From Trichomonas tenax (lineage: Eukaryota > Parabasalia > Trichomonadida > Trichomonadidae): DNA of 15,775 nucleotides. Position 1 is the stretch's first letter. Every line of letters begins with the position of its first letter. The stretch lies in the NCBI GenBank assembly GCA_023091735.1, contig JALKBU010001150.1, positions 1-15,775 of the forward strand, read 5' to 3'. A program made the position numbers and the translations under genes. The notes beneath the pieces were generated by a model. That model was given only the letters and a program-made list of their open reading frames with translations. It was not told where the DNA came from and ran no database searches. Of the stretch, positions 15,381 through 15,775 are shown piece after piece.

Positions 15381-15451
15381 GCTATGCACGGGAGTCAAAC
15401 GACATTCCTTTGCTCATACATCGAACATACCAATCGTTATACTACCACAGG
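15381..15451 (-). tRNA. tRNA-like relic (degenerate)
   Basis: Read on the minus strand, 71 bases have tRNA geometry. The 5' acceptor strand CCTGTGG and TA at positions 8-9 are followed by a D-arm with weakly pairing GTAT/ATGT and a loop containing GG (A-box-like TGGTAGTATAACGATTGG). Near the end is a T-loop TTTGACT followed by CCCGT (B-box-like GTTTGACTCCC), then the 3' acceptor strand GCATAGC. The acceptor pairs only partly, the T-stem 5' strand (TGTCG) no longer matches CCCGT, and no proper anticodon stem forms, so no anticodon is assigned. It is probably a decayed tRNA gene or a tRNA-derived short repeat. Confidence 0.35.
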
Positions 15452-15490
15452 TTCACACACAATTTGCTCATTGGTAACATTACATATCGA

Positions 15491-15569
15491 ATTTTCGACT
15501 TTACATGACAAATATCAGATAATTAGTGTCGAAAATAATGACTTTCATTATTTTACATGTCAAAATTTT
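15491..15569. repeat. Nested inverted repeats with ACATGTCA motifs
   Basis: ATTTTCGAC (15491-15499) pairs with GTCGAAAAT (15528-15536). AAAATAATG (15532-15540) pairs with CATTATTTT (15546-15554) across five bases. TTACATGACAAA (15501) and TTACATGTCAAAA (15553) are direct near-repeats of each other and of the motif at 3485-3495. The overlap of two perfect 9-base inverted repeats in 80 bases is unlikely to be only AT bias. Role unknown. Confidence 0.5.
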
Positions 15570-15775
15570 CTGAAATCTCATTGAAGCATGGAGATCCTCA
15601 AGTTAAATAGACAAGCAAATGCTATAAACATACTCAGCACCCCCTCACAAGCACCAATTTCTTATTAAAATAAATGGAAATACTAAATAAGTTAAATTAT
15701 TGCTTTTTTAAAAATACAAAAACAGAGTCTCATATTCTTAAAATAATAATCTATAATCACACTGTTTATAAATGT
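15570..15775. other. Non-coding right edge
   Basis: AT-rich sequence with no supported gene; any feature crossing the window edge cannot be judged. Confidence 0.4.

Noticed and set aside
1..15775. Ciliate-type genetic code or prokaryotic origin
   Set aside because: All recognised genes end cleanly at TAA or TAG where their families end, and the gene content (TAF10, TADA1, HP1, NOC4, TBCC, axonemal proteins) is eukaryotic; no CRISPR array, Shine-Dalgarno sites or rRNA seen.

Overview
The window looks like an AT-rich segment of a parabasalid (trichomonad) nuclear genome. The inferred genes are intronless and lie on both strands, sometimes with small gaps (about 200 bases). TAA, TAG and TGA all act as stops. 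Several stop codons sit inside a TAAA tetranucleotide, as trichomonad cleavage/polyadenylation signals do, and TCACTTTT or TCATT boxes resembling the trichomonad initiator (Inr) lie just upstream of several start codons. Two genes encode motile-flagellum proteins, so a non-flagellate AT-rich protist such as Entamoeba is unlikely. The species is inferred, not proven.

Layout. Positions 1 to about 3.5 kb are a gene-poor zone with decayed coding remnants, short palindromes and a very AT-rich stretch at 2.9-3.2 kb. From 3.6 to 12.9 kb there is a compact block of eight genes: a TAF10-like histone-fold subunit (+), a long coiled-coil protein of unknown function (-), a CFAP210-like axonemal protein (+), an outer-dynein-arm docking-complex-like coiled coil (+), a small HP1-like chromo/chromoshadow protein (+), a TADA1/Ada1-like SAGA subunit (-), a NOC4-like ribosome biogenesis factor (+) and tubulin-binding cofactor C (+). 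From 13.1 kb to the end the sequence is again decayed: tandem broken copies of an unrecognised gene family, a 5'-truncated minus-strand gene with a possible Maverick-like capsid signature, a tRNA-like relic and a cluster of nested inverted repeats.

Functional themes. Three proteins are chromatin or transcription factors (TAF10-like, TADA1-like, HP1-like), and the first two belong to the same coactivator (SAGA) in other eukaryotes. Three proteins serve microtubules and flagella (CFAP210-like, docking-complex-like, TBCC). NOC4 serves small-subunit ribosome assembly. Nothing suggests operons; the mix is ordinary eukaryotic gene order.

The least expected non-coding features are a diverged tandem repeat of about 158 bp filling the divergent promoter at 5.4-5.75 kb, a recurring TGACATGTAA-type motif, paired AAAAGTGAC/GTCACTTTT inverted repeats, and the tRNA relic. 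No complete new multi-gene system is evident. All family calls come from reading the translations by eye, without database searches.
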